Positions 30,355 through 40,000 of a stretch of 64,000 nucleotides of DNA are shown in pieces. The notes under the pieces were generated by a model. The model did no database searches. It had not been told where the DNA came from and saw only the letters and a program-made list of their open reading frames with translations. The position numbers and the translations under genes are program-made. Within the stretch, counting starts at the first letter, position 1. Each line of letters starts with the position of its first letter. The DNA is from Roseospirillum parvum (GTDB lineage: Bacteria > Pseudomonadota > Alphaproteobacteria > Rhodospirillales > Rhodospirillaceae): NCBI RefSeq assembly GCF_900100455.1, contig NZ_FNCV01000003.1, forward strand, positions 62,001-126,000, given 5' to 3'.

Positions 30355-30385
30355 GGCCGGCCCCGGAGCTGCTCCGGGGCCGGCC
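30355..30385 (-). terminator. Perfect 15-bp hairpin downstream of the putative secreted protein
   Basis: Arms 30355-30369 and 30371-30385 (GGCCGGCCCCGGAGC and complement), 27 nt past the stop at 30413. On the minus strand TTGGCCGTTCGT follows, a weak T-rich tail, so intrinsic termination is plausible. Confidence 0.65.
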
Positions 30386-30412
30386 AGCGCGGTGTGGGAA
30401 TGTCCCTCCGGC

Positions 30413-31678
30413 TCAGACCACCGGATAGTCGGCGGCGTGGCTGGCCGCGTGTTCCAGGATGTTGGCTTCCAACTCGAAGGCATCGCCGCTGGGCTGGTGG
30501 AAGTGGGCGGCGGTCATGCCCCCCAGCACCACATGGCCGGCGCCGTAGTCCTGTTCGGCCAGCACCAGGCTTTGCTGTTCGCTCAGGCCGACGATCAGCG
30601 CGCTCAGGTCGCCGTCCTGATCGAGGATGCCGTCGTGGCTGAAGTAAGTGCCGCTGTAGGTGCTTGCCAGCCCGTCGCCGATCAGGTCCTGGCCGGCCTC
30701 GGTCAAACGGACGTCGTATTCGTAGAACTCGTAGGCGAGTTGCGCCCCGAACCCGAGGTCGAGCGGGCTTTCGCCATACCAGCGCCCGGCGTTGAGCAGC
30801 AGGGTGCCGCCGGACTCGACGTAGGTTTCCATCTCGTCCCGGAATTGCTCGACAAAGCTGTCGAACCAAGCCGTCTGGCCATTGCCGCCGTCGATCCACA
30901 GGAAGTCGTAGCCCATGTTGAAGACGTTCTCGCCGTTCCGGGCCTGATAGACCTGATCCCAGTTGCCCTGTCCGAAGGCGGTGTTCATCGAGGCGTCGTA
31001 GCTGTACTGCTGGCTCCACGGGGCGGCGTCGCCGAAAACCAGCGCGGCGTTGAACTCGCCGTCGATGAAGGCGCCGCTGCCGACGATCTCGGGCTCGGCT
31101 TCCTCGACCGGCGTGGTGTCGGTGAATTCGTCGGCGGTGGCGGCGGGGCCGGCCAAGCCCAGGTCAAGATCGCCGCCCAGGTCGGACTGGTCCAGCCCGT
31201 CGCCCAGGCTGCCCGGATCATAGGCCCCGAAGGCGGCGCCGCCGCCCCCGCCACCGGCACCGCCGCCGGCCGCCGTGGCGATGGCATCGGCATCAAAGCC
31301 GGGAATGGCGGCGATGGCGTCCTCGACCGTGACCACGGTTCCGTCGGCCAGGCTGAGGGCCGGCGGCAGGCCGCTGTCGGCGAGCACGAAGAAGTCCTCG
31401 AGCACCACCTCGCCCTGATCGCTGGACACCACCAGACTGGGACCTTCCTGGCTGAAGGCGACGTCGGCGGTGGGGAAGGCATAGGTGGTGCCGAGGCTGG
31501 CCGGGACGACGCTGCGCAGGCCGGCGCCCGGCAGGGCGACGCCCTGGCTGACGTTGAGCCCGCCGTCGGCGATGGCTTCCAGATTGGCCGGGCTGGCCTG
31601 GGCGAGCTGCTGGAGCGGTGAGCTGCTGGCCGGGCTGTCGCCGGTTGGCGAGGGGGAGGTGAGGGAGGTCGCGGTCAT
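30413..31678 (-). CDS. Putative surface/secreted protein: adhesin-like N-terminal module plus glutamine-amidotransferase-like domain
   Basis: 421 residues, no classical signal peptide. The N-terminal 120 residues (FPTADVAFSQEGPSLVV, GEVVLEDFFVLADSG, PPALSLADGTVVT) look like the leader segment seen on type I-secreted adhesins and BapA-like proteins: a beta-rich module that repeats DG-type phrases. A polyglycine hinge and acidic segment follow. From about residue 225, ALVFGDAAPWSQQY to the C-terminus has the alternating strand/helix pattern of class I glutamine-amidotransferase-like (ThuA-like) domains, for example YDFLWIDGG, VESGGTLLLNAGRWYG and GHVVLGGMTAAHFH. No catalytic Cys is obvious. It is very acidic and its own gene is isolated. 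The function is unknown and the domain call is by eye. Confidence 0.72.
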   Translation of the reverse strand: MTATSLTSPSPTGDSPASSSPLQQLAQASPANLEAIADGGLNVSQGVALPGAGLRSVVPASLGTTYAFPTADVAFSQEGPSLVVSSDQGEVVLEDFFVLADSGLPPALSLADGTVVTVEDAIAAIPGFDADAIATAAGGGAGGGGGGAAFGAYDPGSLGDGLDQSDLGGDLDLGLAGPAATADEFTDTTPVEEAEPEIVGSGAFIDGEFNAALVFGDAAPWSQQYSYDASMNTAFGQGNWDQVYQARNGENVFNMGYDFLWIDGGNGQTAWFDSFVEQFRDEMETYVESGGTLLLNAGRWYGESPLDLGFGAQLAYEFYEYDVRLTEAGQDLIGDGLASTYSGTYFSHDGILDQDGDLSALIVGLSEQQSLVLAEQDYGAGHVVLGGMTAAHFHQPSGDAFELEANILEHAASHAADYPVV

Positions 31679-32169
31679 GGTCTCGAAGTCCTGTCGCAAA
31701 TGGCTGCATCGAAGCATCTGGTCCATCCGGCGCGGCCCTGGCTTGACCCGGCTGTCCATGTGTCGATTATGCGATCAGGCTTGTGGGCGCATCATCCCTC
31801 ATTTGGGGTATAGCCCACAATTTGGATATGGACGAATGGCTGGCTCGGCGCACTGCCGGCTTGGATCGCAAGCCGCCCGAAGGTTGGGCGTGGCTCGCCT
31901 CGGGGGCAAAAGGCCAATCTGATTAAGGTGTTTAGAGGCTTTTTTTAGGGCTGCGGGGCCCTGCTTCCCCGGAAGGGATCGCGCCAAGGTGTCGCTGGAT
32001 GGTGTGTGCGCTTTATAATAAAGGTGGGGCAACCCTGAATTGCCCAAATCCAGACCAGCGTCCCATTTGGCGATCTGGGATAATTCCTGGGGCAGGCTCT
32101 CCTGGCCTTCCGACGCCGCCTGTCAGGTCGCGGGCGGGCCTGCCCGGCGCGATCCTTGCGCGCCGTCGG
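31679..32169. other. AT-richer upstream region of the putative secreted protein
   Basis: About 490 nt with no credible gene. The middle (31750-32060) is notably less GC-rich than the neighbourhood. A TATAAT box occurs on the plus strand at 32014-32019 without a clear -35. Presumably it carries the promoter of the minus-strand gene ending at 30413. Confidence 0.4.
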
Positions 32170-33237
32170 TCAGCCGCCCTCGGTGCCGCTGATCACCACC
32201 TTCAGGGTTTCGCGGCGGATCATGCTGCGCAGGGCCTCCTCGGTCTGCTCGATGGGGCGGCGGGCGCTGATCAGCACGTCGGCCGGGAAGGCCGGGTCGG
32301 CGAGCATGTCCAGGGCCCGCCGGATGGTCTCCGGGCGGTGGTGATAGACCCCTTTCAGGGTCAGCTCGCTGTAGTGGACGAGGTGGGTGTCCAGCTCGAT
32401 GCTGGTCCCCTGGGCGCAGCCGCCGAAGAAGTTGACCAGCCCGCCTGGGCGCACGCTGCTCACCGCCTCGACCCAGACCTGGGGCGCGCCGGTGGCGTCC
32501 ACGGCGACCCAGGCGCCGGCCCCGCCGCTGGTGGCGGCGCGCACCTTCTCGGCCTGACCGGCCTCGCGTCCGATGAGCACGGTGCCCACCGCGCCCATGG
32601 CGCGCCCGGCCTCGAGACGCGGCGGGTTGGGGTCGGCCAGGATCGGCCGATGGCCGCCCACCGCCAGGGCGCCGATGAACAGAAGGCCGATCGGCCCGCC
32701 GCCGAAGACCACCGCCTCGACCGGGCCGGAGCGGGCATAACGGTCCATCTCGCAGGCATCCAGGCCGTGCAGCACGCAGGCCAGGGGTTCGGTCAGGGCG
32801 GCCCGTTCCATGGCCATGCCGTCGGGCACACGGTGGGTGTTGCGTTCGACGAAGCGGGCCGGGACCAGGATGTATTCGGCGAAGGCGCCGTTCAGGTAGT
32901 GCAGGTCCTGGCACAGGTTTTCCCGGCCCACCTTGCAATAGCTGCATTCCAGGCAGGGCGCGGAGTTGCCGACCACCACCCGGTCGCCTTCGGTCAAGAT
33001 GGTGACGCCGCTGCCGGTCATGGCCACGGTGCCGGCCATCTCGTGCCCGAACAGGGTGGGCACCTTCAACATGCGCGGATGCCCGCCGCGCCGGAACACC
33101 TTGACGTCGGTGCCGCAGGTGGTCGCCGCGTCGACCCGCAGCACCACCTCGCCGGGGCCGGGGCGGGGGATCGGCAACTCCCGCACCTCGACCTGTTCCG
33201 GCCCCAGCAGCAGGGCGCCTTTCATGGTCTCCGCCAT
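32170..33237 (-). CDS. Zinc-dependent medium-chain dehydrogenase, second of a coupled pair
   Basis: MDR-superfamily alcohol/polyol dehydrogenase of 355 residues. The catalytic zinc site is seen in TTCGTDVKVF and LFGHEMAGT, the structural zinc in CLECSYCKVGRENLC (four cysteines), the Rossmann loop in FGGGPIGLLFIGAL. It resembles threonine or sorbitol dehydrogenases, but the substrate is unclear. The ATG at 33235-33237 overlaps the stop of the upstream dehydrogenase (TGATG), so the two are translationally coupled and probably act in one pathway or as a heteromer. Confidence 0.9.
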   Translation of the reverse strand: MAETMKGALLLGPEQVEVRELPIPRPGPGEVVLRVDAATTCGTDVKVFRRGGHPRMLKVPTLFGHEMAGTVAMTGSGVTILTEGDRVVVGNSAPCLECSYCKVGRENLCQDLHYLNGAFAEYILVPARFVERNTHRVPDGMAMERAALTEPLACVLHGLDACEMDRYARSGPVEAVVFGGGPIGLLFIGALAVGGHRPILADPNPPRLEAGRAMGAVGTVLIGREAGQAEKVRAATSGGAGAWVAVDATGAPQVWVEAVSSVRPGGLVNFFGGCAQGTSIELDTHLVHYSELTLKGVYHHRPETIRRALDMLADPAFPADVLISARRPIEQTEEALRSMIRRETLKVVISGTEGG

Positions 33238-34292
33238 CAGTCCCGATCCTTCCCGTTGCTGGGCGTGTAGAGCACCTTCAGCGCCTTGCGCTGGCGCACC
33301 AGCTCGACCCCCTCGGCAAAGCGGTCCAGCGGCAGGCGATGGGTGACCAGCGGCGTGGGGTCCAGGGCGCCGCTGCGGAGCAGGTCGAAAACCTCCCGCT
33401 GCTCGCCGAGGGCGCCGGAATAGGCGCCGACGATGCGCCGTTCGAACTTGAACAGGTCGTTGATCGGGAAGTCGGCCGGCTCGTCCGGTCCGGCGTGGGC
33501 GAACAGCACCACCGTGCCGCCCTGGCGGCTGAGGGTGAGGGCGGCGCGCAGGGGGCCGGCGCCGCCCACCGTGTCGAACACCGCGTCGGCGCCCAGGCCC
33601 TCGGAAAGCTCGCCCACCGCCGCCTGCGCCGCCTCGCCGGGCGGCGCGGCCGCCGCCGCTCCCAGGCTGACCGCCAGTTCCATGCGCTCGGCGACCGGAT
33701 CGACCACCAGCACCTTGGTGCCGGGCAGGGCGGCGCGGATTATCAGAAGGTGCAACAGGCCCATGCTGCCGCCGCCCTGGACCACCGCCAGGCCGCCCTC
33801 CCGCGGCAGCTCGCCCTTGTGGACGCTGCGCAGCACGCAGGCCCCGGGTTCCAGGAACACGGCGGCCTCGTCGGAAACATGGTCGGGGAGCTTCTGGGCC
33901 GCCTGGGCGGTGGCCCGGGGACGGACCAGGATGCGGTCGGCGAAACCGCCCGGGAACAGCAGGTTCTCGCGGAAGGTGTCGCACATGGTTTCGGCACCAC
34001 GCCGGCACAGCGCGCATTCCCCGCACGGCACGTGGTGCGGCACGGCGACCCGGTCGCCCGGGGCGAAGCCCTCGACCCCCGGCCCGATGGCCGCGACCTC
34101 GCCAACGATCTCGTGGCCGAGCACCGTGCCCGGCGCGGCGGCCCCGGTGACAAGCTTGAACATGTCGGTGCCGCAGAACCCGACCACCCGGAGATCAAGC
34201 AGCAGTTCGCCGGGGCCGGGGGCTGGTGTGTCGAACGGCTGGAGCGTCGTTTGCTCGCCGCCGAGGCAGGTCACGGCGTTCGCGTGCGTCAT
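33237..34292 (-). CDS. Zinc-dependent medium-chain dehydrogenase, first of a coupled pair
   Basis: MDR-superfamily dehydrogenase of 351 residues: FCGTDMFKL and VLGHEIVGEV (catalytic zinc), CGECALCRRGAETMC (structural zinc), GGGSMGLLHLLI (NAD(P) binding). It differs clearly from its partner gene, so the pair is not a recent duplication. ATG at 34290-34292 has GGGGAAG upstream; frame-open codons before it lack support. Upstream lie three 16-bp tandem repeats. Substrate unknown. Confidence 0.9.
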   Translation of the reverse strand: MTHANAVTCLGGEQTTLQPFDTPAPGPGELLLDLRVVGFCGTDMFKLVTGAAAPGTVLGHEIVGEVAAIGPGVEGFAPGDRVAVPHHVPCGECALCRRGAETMCDTFRENLLFPGGFADRILVRPRATAQAAQKLPDHVSDEAAVFLEPGACVLRSVHKGELPREGGLAVVQGGGSMGLLHLLIIRAALPGTKVLVVDPVAERMELAVSLGAAAAAPPGEAAQAAVGELSEGLGADAVFDTVGGAGPLRAALTLSRQGGTVVLFAHAGPDEPADFPINDLFKFERRIVGAYSGALGEQREVFDLLRSGALDPTPLVTHRLPLDRFAEGVELVRQRKALKVLYTPSNGKDRD

Positions 34293-34798
34293 GGGTGTTC
34301 TTCCCCGCGTGGACAGGCCGGCGGCTTCCAGGCCGAAGGAGAAAGGCGGCGCCTGGTCGTCGAATGTCCTGGTCGTCGAATGTCCTGGTCGCCGATTTTC
34401 CACCCTGGCTGGCGTCAACATCAATCGGCGCCACCACCAGAAAGCAGAGCAATTTCACATGCCAGACCCGAAACGTCTGGCGACCGGATTTTGCAGGACC
34501 TGCTCTAGCGCGTCTTCCCCACGGGCTCAAGGAGTTTGCCCGGGGGAGGTCGGCCCGGGGCCCGGCGAAATCAACCGAGTGCGAGCTCCGGCATCCAGGG
34601 CTTTTGTGGCGTGGGGCTTGGCTGGGGGTTATCCAGGTTGTCATTCCCTCATGGTTGAAGCACTATGAAATCTGGCACACTGGAGAAGATCCAGAGCGGA
34701 CCGCGACGAATGATTTGCGGCAATATCAAGAATCTAGGCCATGTTCGGTAATTCAAAATCCACGGAATATGGTCCAATGCTCAGCTGGTAGTCGACAA
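34293..34798. other. Divergent promoter region between dehydrogenase pair and GGDEF-EAL regulator
   Basis: About 500 nt, AT-richer towards the right (34620-34800). Besides the 16-bp repeats at 34352-34399 it shows no gene. Promoters for the minus-strand dehydrogenases and the plus-strand regulator are expected here. Confidence 0.4.
34352..34399. repeat. Three 16-bp tandem repeats upstream of the dehydrogenase pair
   Basis: CCTGGTCGTCGAATGT at 34352-34367 and 34368-34383 (identical), a diverged third unit at 34384-34399. It is about 60 bp upstream of the dehydrogenase start, so it could be an operator array. Confidence 0.8.
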
Positions 34799-37000
34799 AT
34801 GCCAGAAAATCGCTTTATGGACGACGATGGGCCATTCACGTTCGCGGATGACAACGTGGAAGCCTCATCAAAAGAAAGCAAGTCATGGTCTATCCTCGTC
34901 GTCGATGATGAGGGCGATGTCCATGACGCCACGCGCATTGCCTTGCGTGGTCTGCTCATCGAAGGGCGGAAGCTTCGGCTCTTTCATGCGTTCTCGGCGG
35001 AGGAAGCCTACCAGATTCTGGCCGATGAAGCCGACATCGCGGTCGTTCTGCTCGACGTGGTGATGGAAACCGAGGATGCGGGGCTTCAGCTTGTCCGCCG
35101 GATTCGCAACGACCTGGGAAACAGCTCGGTTCGCATCGTCCTGCGGACCGGCCAGCCGGGGTACGCGCCGGAAATCGACACCATCCGCACGTATGACATC
35201 AACGATTACAAGACCAAGTCCGAGCTGACCCGCATTCGTCTGTTCACCACCCTGGCGGTGGCGTTGCGCTCCTATCACCAGATCCATCAACTGGAGATGA
35301 GCCGCAGGGGGCTTGAACTGATCATTGCCGCCAGCACCGGTCTTGGCAAACTGCGGGCCTTGCGACTGTACGCGGAAGGCGTCGTTACGCAGTTGTGCTC
35401 CCTGCTGGGTCTGGCGCCGGAAGGCTTGGTGTGCGCCGCCTCCAGGATCGATGGCGAGCCGGCGCGGGTGATCGCGGCCGCCGGCCGATACCGGGACCTG
35501 ATCCAATGTCCCCTGGACGACCTGCCCGACGACGACGCGCGCGCCATTCTGCACGCCTGTCTGGACAAGCGGCAGCACGTTCTCGGCGGCGGCATATGCC
35601 TTTATTTCGGCGTAAGTGACATGTCCGGGATTGCAGCATTCGTGGATACCCGGGAGGAAATCGACCCGGTCAACAGGAACCTGATCGACGTTTTCTGTGC
35701 CAATGCCACCGTTGGATTCGAGAACGTTCTCCTTCAGGAGCGTCTTTATGACTACGCGTACACCGACCAGCTTCTCAATGTCCCGAACCGGAAGGGACTG
35801 ATTGATATTGTCGACCGGCAGACCGGCGATGGGGAGATGGTCCTTGCGCTGATCGACCTGGACGACTTCGCCGAGATGAATACGGTGCTTGATCATCATT
35901 TCGGCGATCAGGTTCTGAGCGTCGTGGCCAGGCGCCTGGCCAGTATTTTTGGTCCGCCCGCCGTCCTGGCGCGGGTCGGCGGCGATACGTTCGGCCTGCT
36001 TGGATCGGCGGAGTTGGTCACGCCCAACCGGATCGAGGCCGTCTTCGCCGCTCCCTTTGACCTGAACGGCGAGATGCTGCGGGTGTCGGCCACCAGCAGC
36101 CTGATCAAGGTCGACCATCAGGTGAGCGCCAACGTGCTCAAGGATGCCAGCATTGCCTTGAAGCAGGCCAAGATCCTCAAGCGCGGGCGGGCAACGCTGT
36201 TTTCAGAGGACCTCAGCGCGAGGGCGCGGGAACGCATCCACATGCTGACCGATTTGCGGGCCGCGTTTTCCGCGGAACGCCTGTTCCTGGCCTACCAGCC
36301 GCAGGTCGATCTGCCGAGCGGCAAGGTCCTGGGCGCCGAAGCCCTGCTGCGCTGGAAGACGGAGGATGGCCGCTCCATCCCCCCCGACCAGTTCATCCCG
36401 CTGGCCGAGCAGTCCGGCTTGACGGTGCCGATCGGCGAGTGGGTTCTGCGCACGGCCTGCCATCAGTTGAAGCGCCTTACGGAGGGCGGTCACGCCAACT
36501 TCCGCATGGCCATCAATGTCTCCCACACCCAGTTCCGCGAGCCGAGCTTTGTCCCCGCCCTTGGCTGGGCGCTGCAGGACTGCCGGGTCGATCCCAGCCA
36601 GCTTGAACTGGAGCTGACCGAATCGGTGGCCATCGGCCATATCGAGTCCACCTCGGCCAAGATCCAGGAAATCCGCAACATGGGCATCACGGTGGCGATG
36701 GACGACTTTGGCACCGGCTATTCGTCGCTGAGCGTCCTCAAACAGCTCAACGTCGACCGCCTGAAGGTCGACCGCAGCTTCGTCATGGAGATCGGCGAGG
36801 ATGGCGATGCCACGGGCATCGCCGAACTGGTCATCGCCCTGGGCCGGCAGTTGCGTCTGGTGACCATTGCCGAGGGCGTCGAGAGCGAGGAACAGCGGCG
36901 ACAACTGCTGAAAATGGGATGTCACGAAGGGCAGGGCTATCTGTTCGGACGCCCCATGCCGGCAAAAGAGTTCGAGGCCTGGATGGCGGCACAGGGATAG
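34799..37000 (+). CDS. Response regulator with REC, DUF3369, degenerate GGDEF and intact EAL domains
   Basis: 733-residue c-di-GMP regulator. REC domain 30-155: acidic pair D36/D37, phospho-acceptor D86 in VVLLDVVME, T117 and K138. A DUF3369 sensor region (about 165-330) is followed by GGDEF with GGDTF (394-398), no I-site RxxD, so synthesis is doubtful. The EAL domain from about 495 keeps the catalytic set: EALLRW, INVSHTQF, LELTESVAI, AMDDFGTGYSSL, LKVDRSFV, IAEGVESEE, QGYLFGRP. It should hydrolyse c-di-GMP, perhaps with GGDEF as GTP sensor. The histidine kinase gene 94 bp downstream is the likely partner. The start is uncertain: no clear ribosome-binding site, and ATG at 34817 is an alternative. 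Confidence 0.93.
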   Translation: MPENRFMDDDGPFTFADDNVEASSKESKSWSILVVDDEGDVHDATRIALRGLLIEGRKLRLFHAFSAEEAYQILADEADIAVVLLDVVMETEDAGLQLVRRIRNDLGNSSVRIVLRTGQPGYAPEIDTIRTYDINDYKTKSELTRIRLFTTLAVALRSYHQIHQLEMSRRGLELIIAASTGLGKLRALRLYAEGVVTQLCSLLGLAPEGLVCAASRIDGEPARVIAAAGRYRDLIQCPLDDLPDDDARAILHACLDKRQHVLGGGICLYFGVSDMSGIAAFVDTREEIDPVNRNLIDVFCANATVGFENVLLQERLYDYAYTDQLLNVPNRKGLIDIVDRQTGDGEMVLALIDLDDFAEMNTVLDHHFGDQVLSVVARRLASIFGPPAVLARVGGDTFGLLGSAELVTPNRIEAVFAAPFDLNGEMLRVSATSSLIKVDHQVSANVLKDASIALKQAKILKRGRATLFSEDLSARARERIHMLTDLRAAFSAERLFLAYQPQVDLPSGKVLGAEALLRWKTEDGRSIPPDQFIPLAEQSGLTVPIGEWVLRTACHQLKRLTEGGHANFRMAINVSHTQFREPSFVPALGWALQDCRVDPSQLELELTESVAIGHIESTSAKIQEIRNMGITVAMDDFGTGYSSLSVLKQLNVDRLKVDRSFVMEIGEDGDATGIAELVIALGRQLRLVTIAEGVESEEQRRQLLKMGCHEGQGYLFGRPMPAKEFEAWMAAQG

Positions 37001-37094
37001 CGGCTGCCGGACAATTCGGCATGCCGGCCCGCGCTCCGGCCTTGCCGGGGGCCTGCCGGGCGCCGACGACCGACTGGCAGAGGAGAGAGCAACC

Positions 37095-40000
37095 GTGAAC
37101 GCCCGGTTGGGTCCGGACAGCGGCGATGCGTTGGTGTACTGGATCGGCCGGGATGGCCGCATCCTCGACATCAGCGAGCCGGTGTGCGCGTTCCTCGGGT
37201 ATCCCCGCGACCAGCTTGTCACCTTGTCCATCTGGGATATCAACCGGGCCTTTCCCGCCGAGCGGTGGCTGGATCATTGGGCCTCCTTGCAGGAGGCCCG
37301 CCAGTTCCGCTTTCAAGGTGCGCATTGGCGACGGGACGGGTCACGCTGCGAGGTGGAGGTTGTCGCCCATTGGGTCGACCTCGGCGGGCCGCCGCACATC
37401 TGCGCCGTCGTCACCCCCCTGACGGAAGGCCGGAAAGACTACGTAACCTTGCGCGATAGCGAGGCGCGTCTGGCGCTGGCCCTTGATGTTTCCGGGCAGG
37501 CCCCGTGGGAGCTCGACCTGATCACCGGTCAGGCCATGCTCGGCCAGGCGCATGCCGCCCTGTTGGGGCGCGGTCCCACGGAACGGCTCGCGGACCGCGA
37601 GACGTGGCTGGGCTGGGTGCATCCGGCGGATCAAAACCAGATCGTCCGCCTGTTCGAGCAGGCCGTTTCCGGCCAGATCAAGGAGTTGAAGGTCGATTTC
37701 CGGATGCGGCACGCGGCCGGCCATTGGGTCTGGCTCCGAACCATCGCGCGCGTGGTGCAGTGGGACGAGATGGGCCGCCCCTCGCGGATGCTGGGCACCC
37801 ATCTGGACATCACCGCCAGCAAGCGGGCCGAAGAGGCGCTGCAACTGACCCAGGCCTCCATCGACCGGGCGTCCATCGCCATCGCGTGGCACGACCGTGA
37901 GGGCCGGATCATCTACATCAATGAGAAAGGGTGCCGCTCGCTCGGCTACCCGCGGGACGAGTTGATCGGCTGCCGCGTCGACAAGTTCGACCCCGAGTTT
38001 CCCATCGAGGACCACGACGCCGCGTGGGAGCGCCTGAAAAGAAAAGGCCTTCATGTCTTTGAGTCGCGACACGTCACCAAGGACGGGCGCAGCTTTCCGG
38101 TCGAGATAACGGCCACCCACATCGCAACCGATGAGAAGGAATTCAGCCTGTCGTTCGTCCGCGACATCAGCGAGCGGAAAGCGGCGGAGCAGTCCCTTCG
38201 CTCCTCGGAGGCGTTCCTCGACAGCATCATCAAGCAAAACCCCATGCCCTTGATCATTTTCGATGGGAAGGGCGATGTGGTGCGCCACAACCAGGCCGCC
38301 ATCGAGCTGTTCCGGGCGACGGGCGCGCCCGAGCGTCTTGAGGACTACAACCTGTTCGAGGACGACCGGGTCCGTGGGGGCGGCCACCTCGAGGAGCTTC
38401 CGAAGGTCCTCTCGGAAGGCCGGACCATCCGCTTCCAGAACCGTTTCGAGTTGCGGCAGGCAAACGGCAACCCGGTGCTGGAGCTGGATACAACCCTCTT
38501 CCCGATCCGCAATGCCAACGGCGACATCACGCACTTCGCCCTGACGCATGTCGACATCACGGAGCTCAAGGCGGCCGAGGCCAGGCTGCGCTATCACCTG
38601 GATTCGGAACAGGCGCTGGCCGACATTTCCGCCCTGATGATCAAGCCCGGGTGGGACGACCTTGACGCCCGCCTGAACTGGATGCTCGAACGCATCGGCG
38701 AGCTGACCCAGGCGGATCGGACGTTCCTGTTCGCGATCACCGCCGATGGGCTGACCGCGACCAACACGCATGAATGGTGCGCGCCCGGCATCACGCCGCA
38801 GATTCTGGATCTCCAGGATATCCGGACCGCGGACCATTCACCTTTCTTCGAAAGCCTGCGCGATGGCCAGGCGGTCACGGCCCGGGCCGATGACCCGGAC
38901 TACCCGCTGCGCTTCAAGCCCAGGCTGCCCGAGCCCGGGCTGCATTCCCTGATCTGCATTCCCGTGGTTGGCGGCAACCGTCTTCTCGGCTTCCTGGGTC
39001 TGGAGGCCATCAAGCGGCAACGTGCCTGGTCGCAGATCGATGTCCGGTTCCTGCGTCTGGTGGCGGAGATCGTCGCCCACACCCAGCAGCACCTTCAATC
39101 CTACCGGGCCCAGGGCGAGCATACCTGGTTCCTGGAGAGCCTGGATCGCATTTCCCGGATCCTCACCCGCTCCCGGCGCGATGCCAACATCATGACCGAC
39201 CTCACCCGGGAGATTCGCGACATCTTCCAGGCGGACCGGGCCTACCTGCTGCACCCCTGCGATCCCGACGCCGAAACCGTCGAGGTCACCGTGGAGGCGG
39301 CCCGGACCGAGTATTCCGGAACCTTGCCAGAGACCCGGGTCATCGAGCCGAACGCCACGCTGCGGGCCGTCTTTCGGCAGGCGTTGGCCAGCAAGGGCCC
39401 GGTGCTGACCGGCTTCGAGCCGGACTCCGAGGACTTCCGGCAGTACGGGACGCGCAGCCGCATGGCCATCGCCCTGCGTCCCGAGGCGCATCAACCCTGG
39501 CAACTCGGTCTCCACCAGTGCGATGCACCGCGCGACTGGACCGGCAACGAGCAACGGCTGTTCCAGACCATCGCCGAGCGGATCGGGGACGCGCTTTCGG
39601 GCCACCTTCTGCTGCGGCAACTCACGGAAAGCGAAGGGCGCTACCGCGCCGTGTTCGACAACACCCTCGACGCGGTCATCATCCACGACGCCGAGGGTCA
39701 TATCATGGCCGTCAACAAGTCCATGCTGGACATCTTCGGTCTCGATGCACAGGACATCGCCACCTGCACCGTTGCCGACCTTTGCGGTCCGGGACCCTAC
39801 CAGGAAAGCCGCCTGCGATTACACCTGTGGAACGGCGTGATGACCGGCGACATGGCGCGCTTCGAGATGGTCTGCCGGCGTCCCAAGGACGGTCAGGTGT
39901 TTCCGGTCGAGGTCATCCTGCGGGCCATTCCTTTCGGCGACCGGCAGGCCATCCTGGCCAATGTCCGCGACATCACCGAGCGCACGCGGGCCGAGGAAGC

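Larger units (their letters stand above)
29682..30412. other. Non-coding gap with short GC repeats
   Basis: About 730 nt between convergent genes. Open frames here show no family features. Four diverged 16-17 bp repeats (CCGTCGCGGCCAGTCT to CCGTGGTGGCCAAGCT) occupy about 30012-30076. A strong hairpin near the right end is listed separately. Confidence 0.45.
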
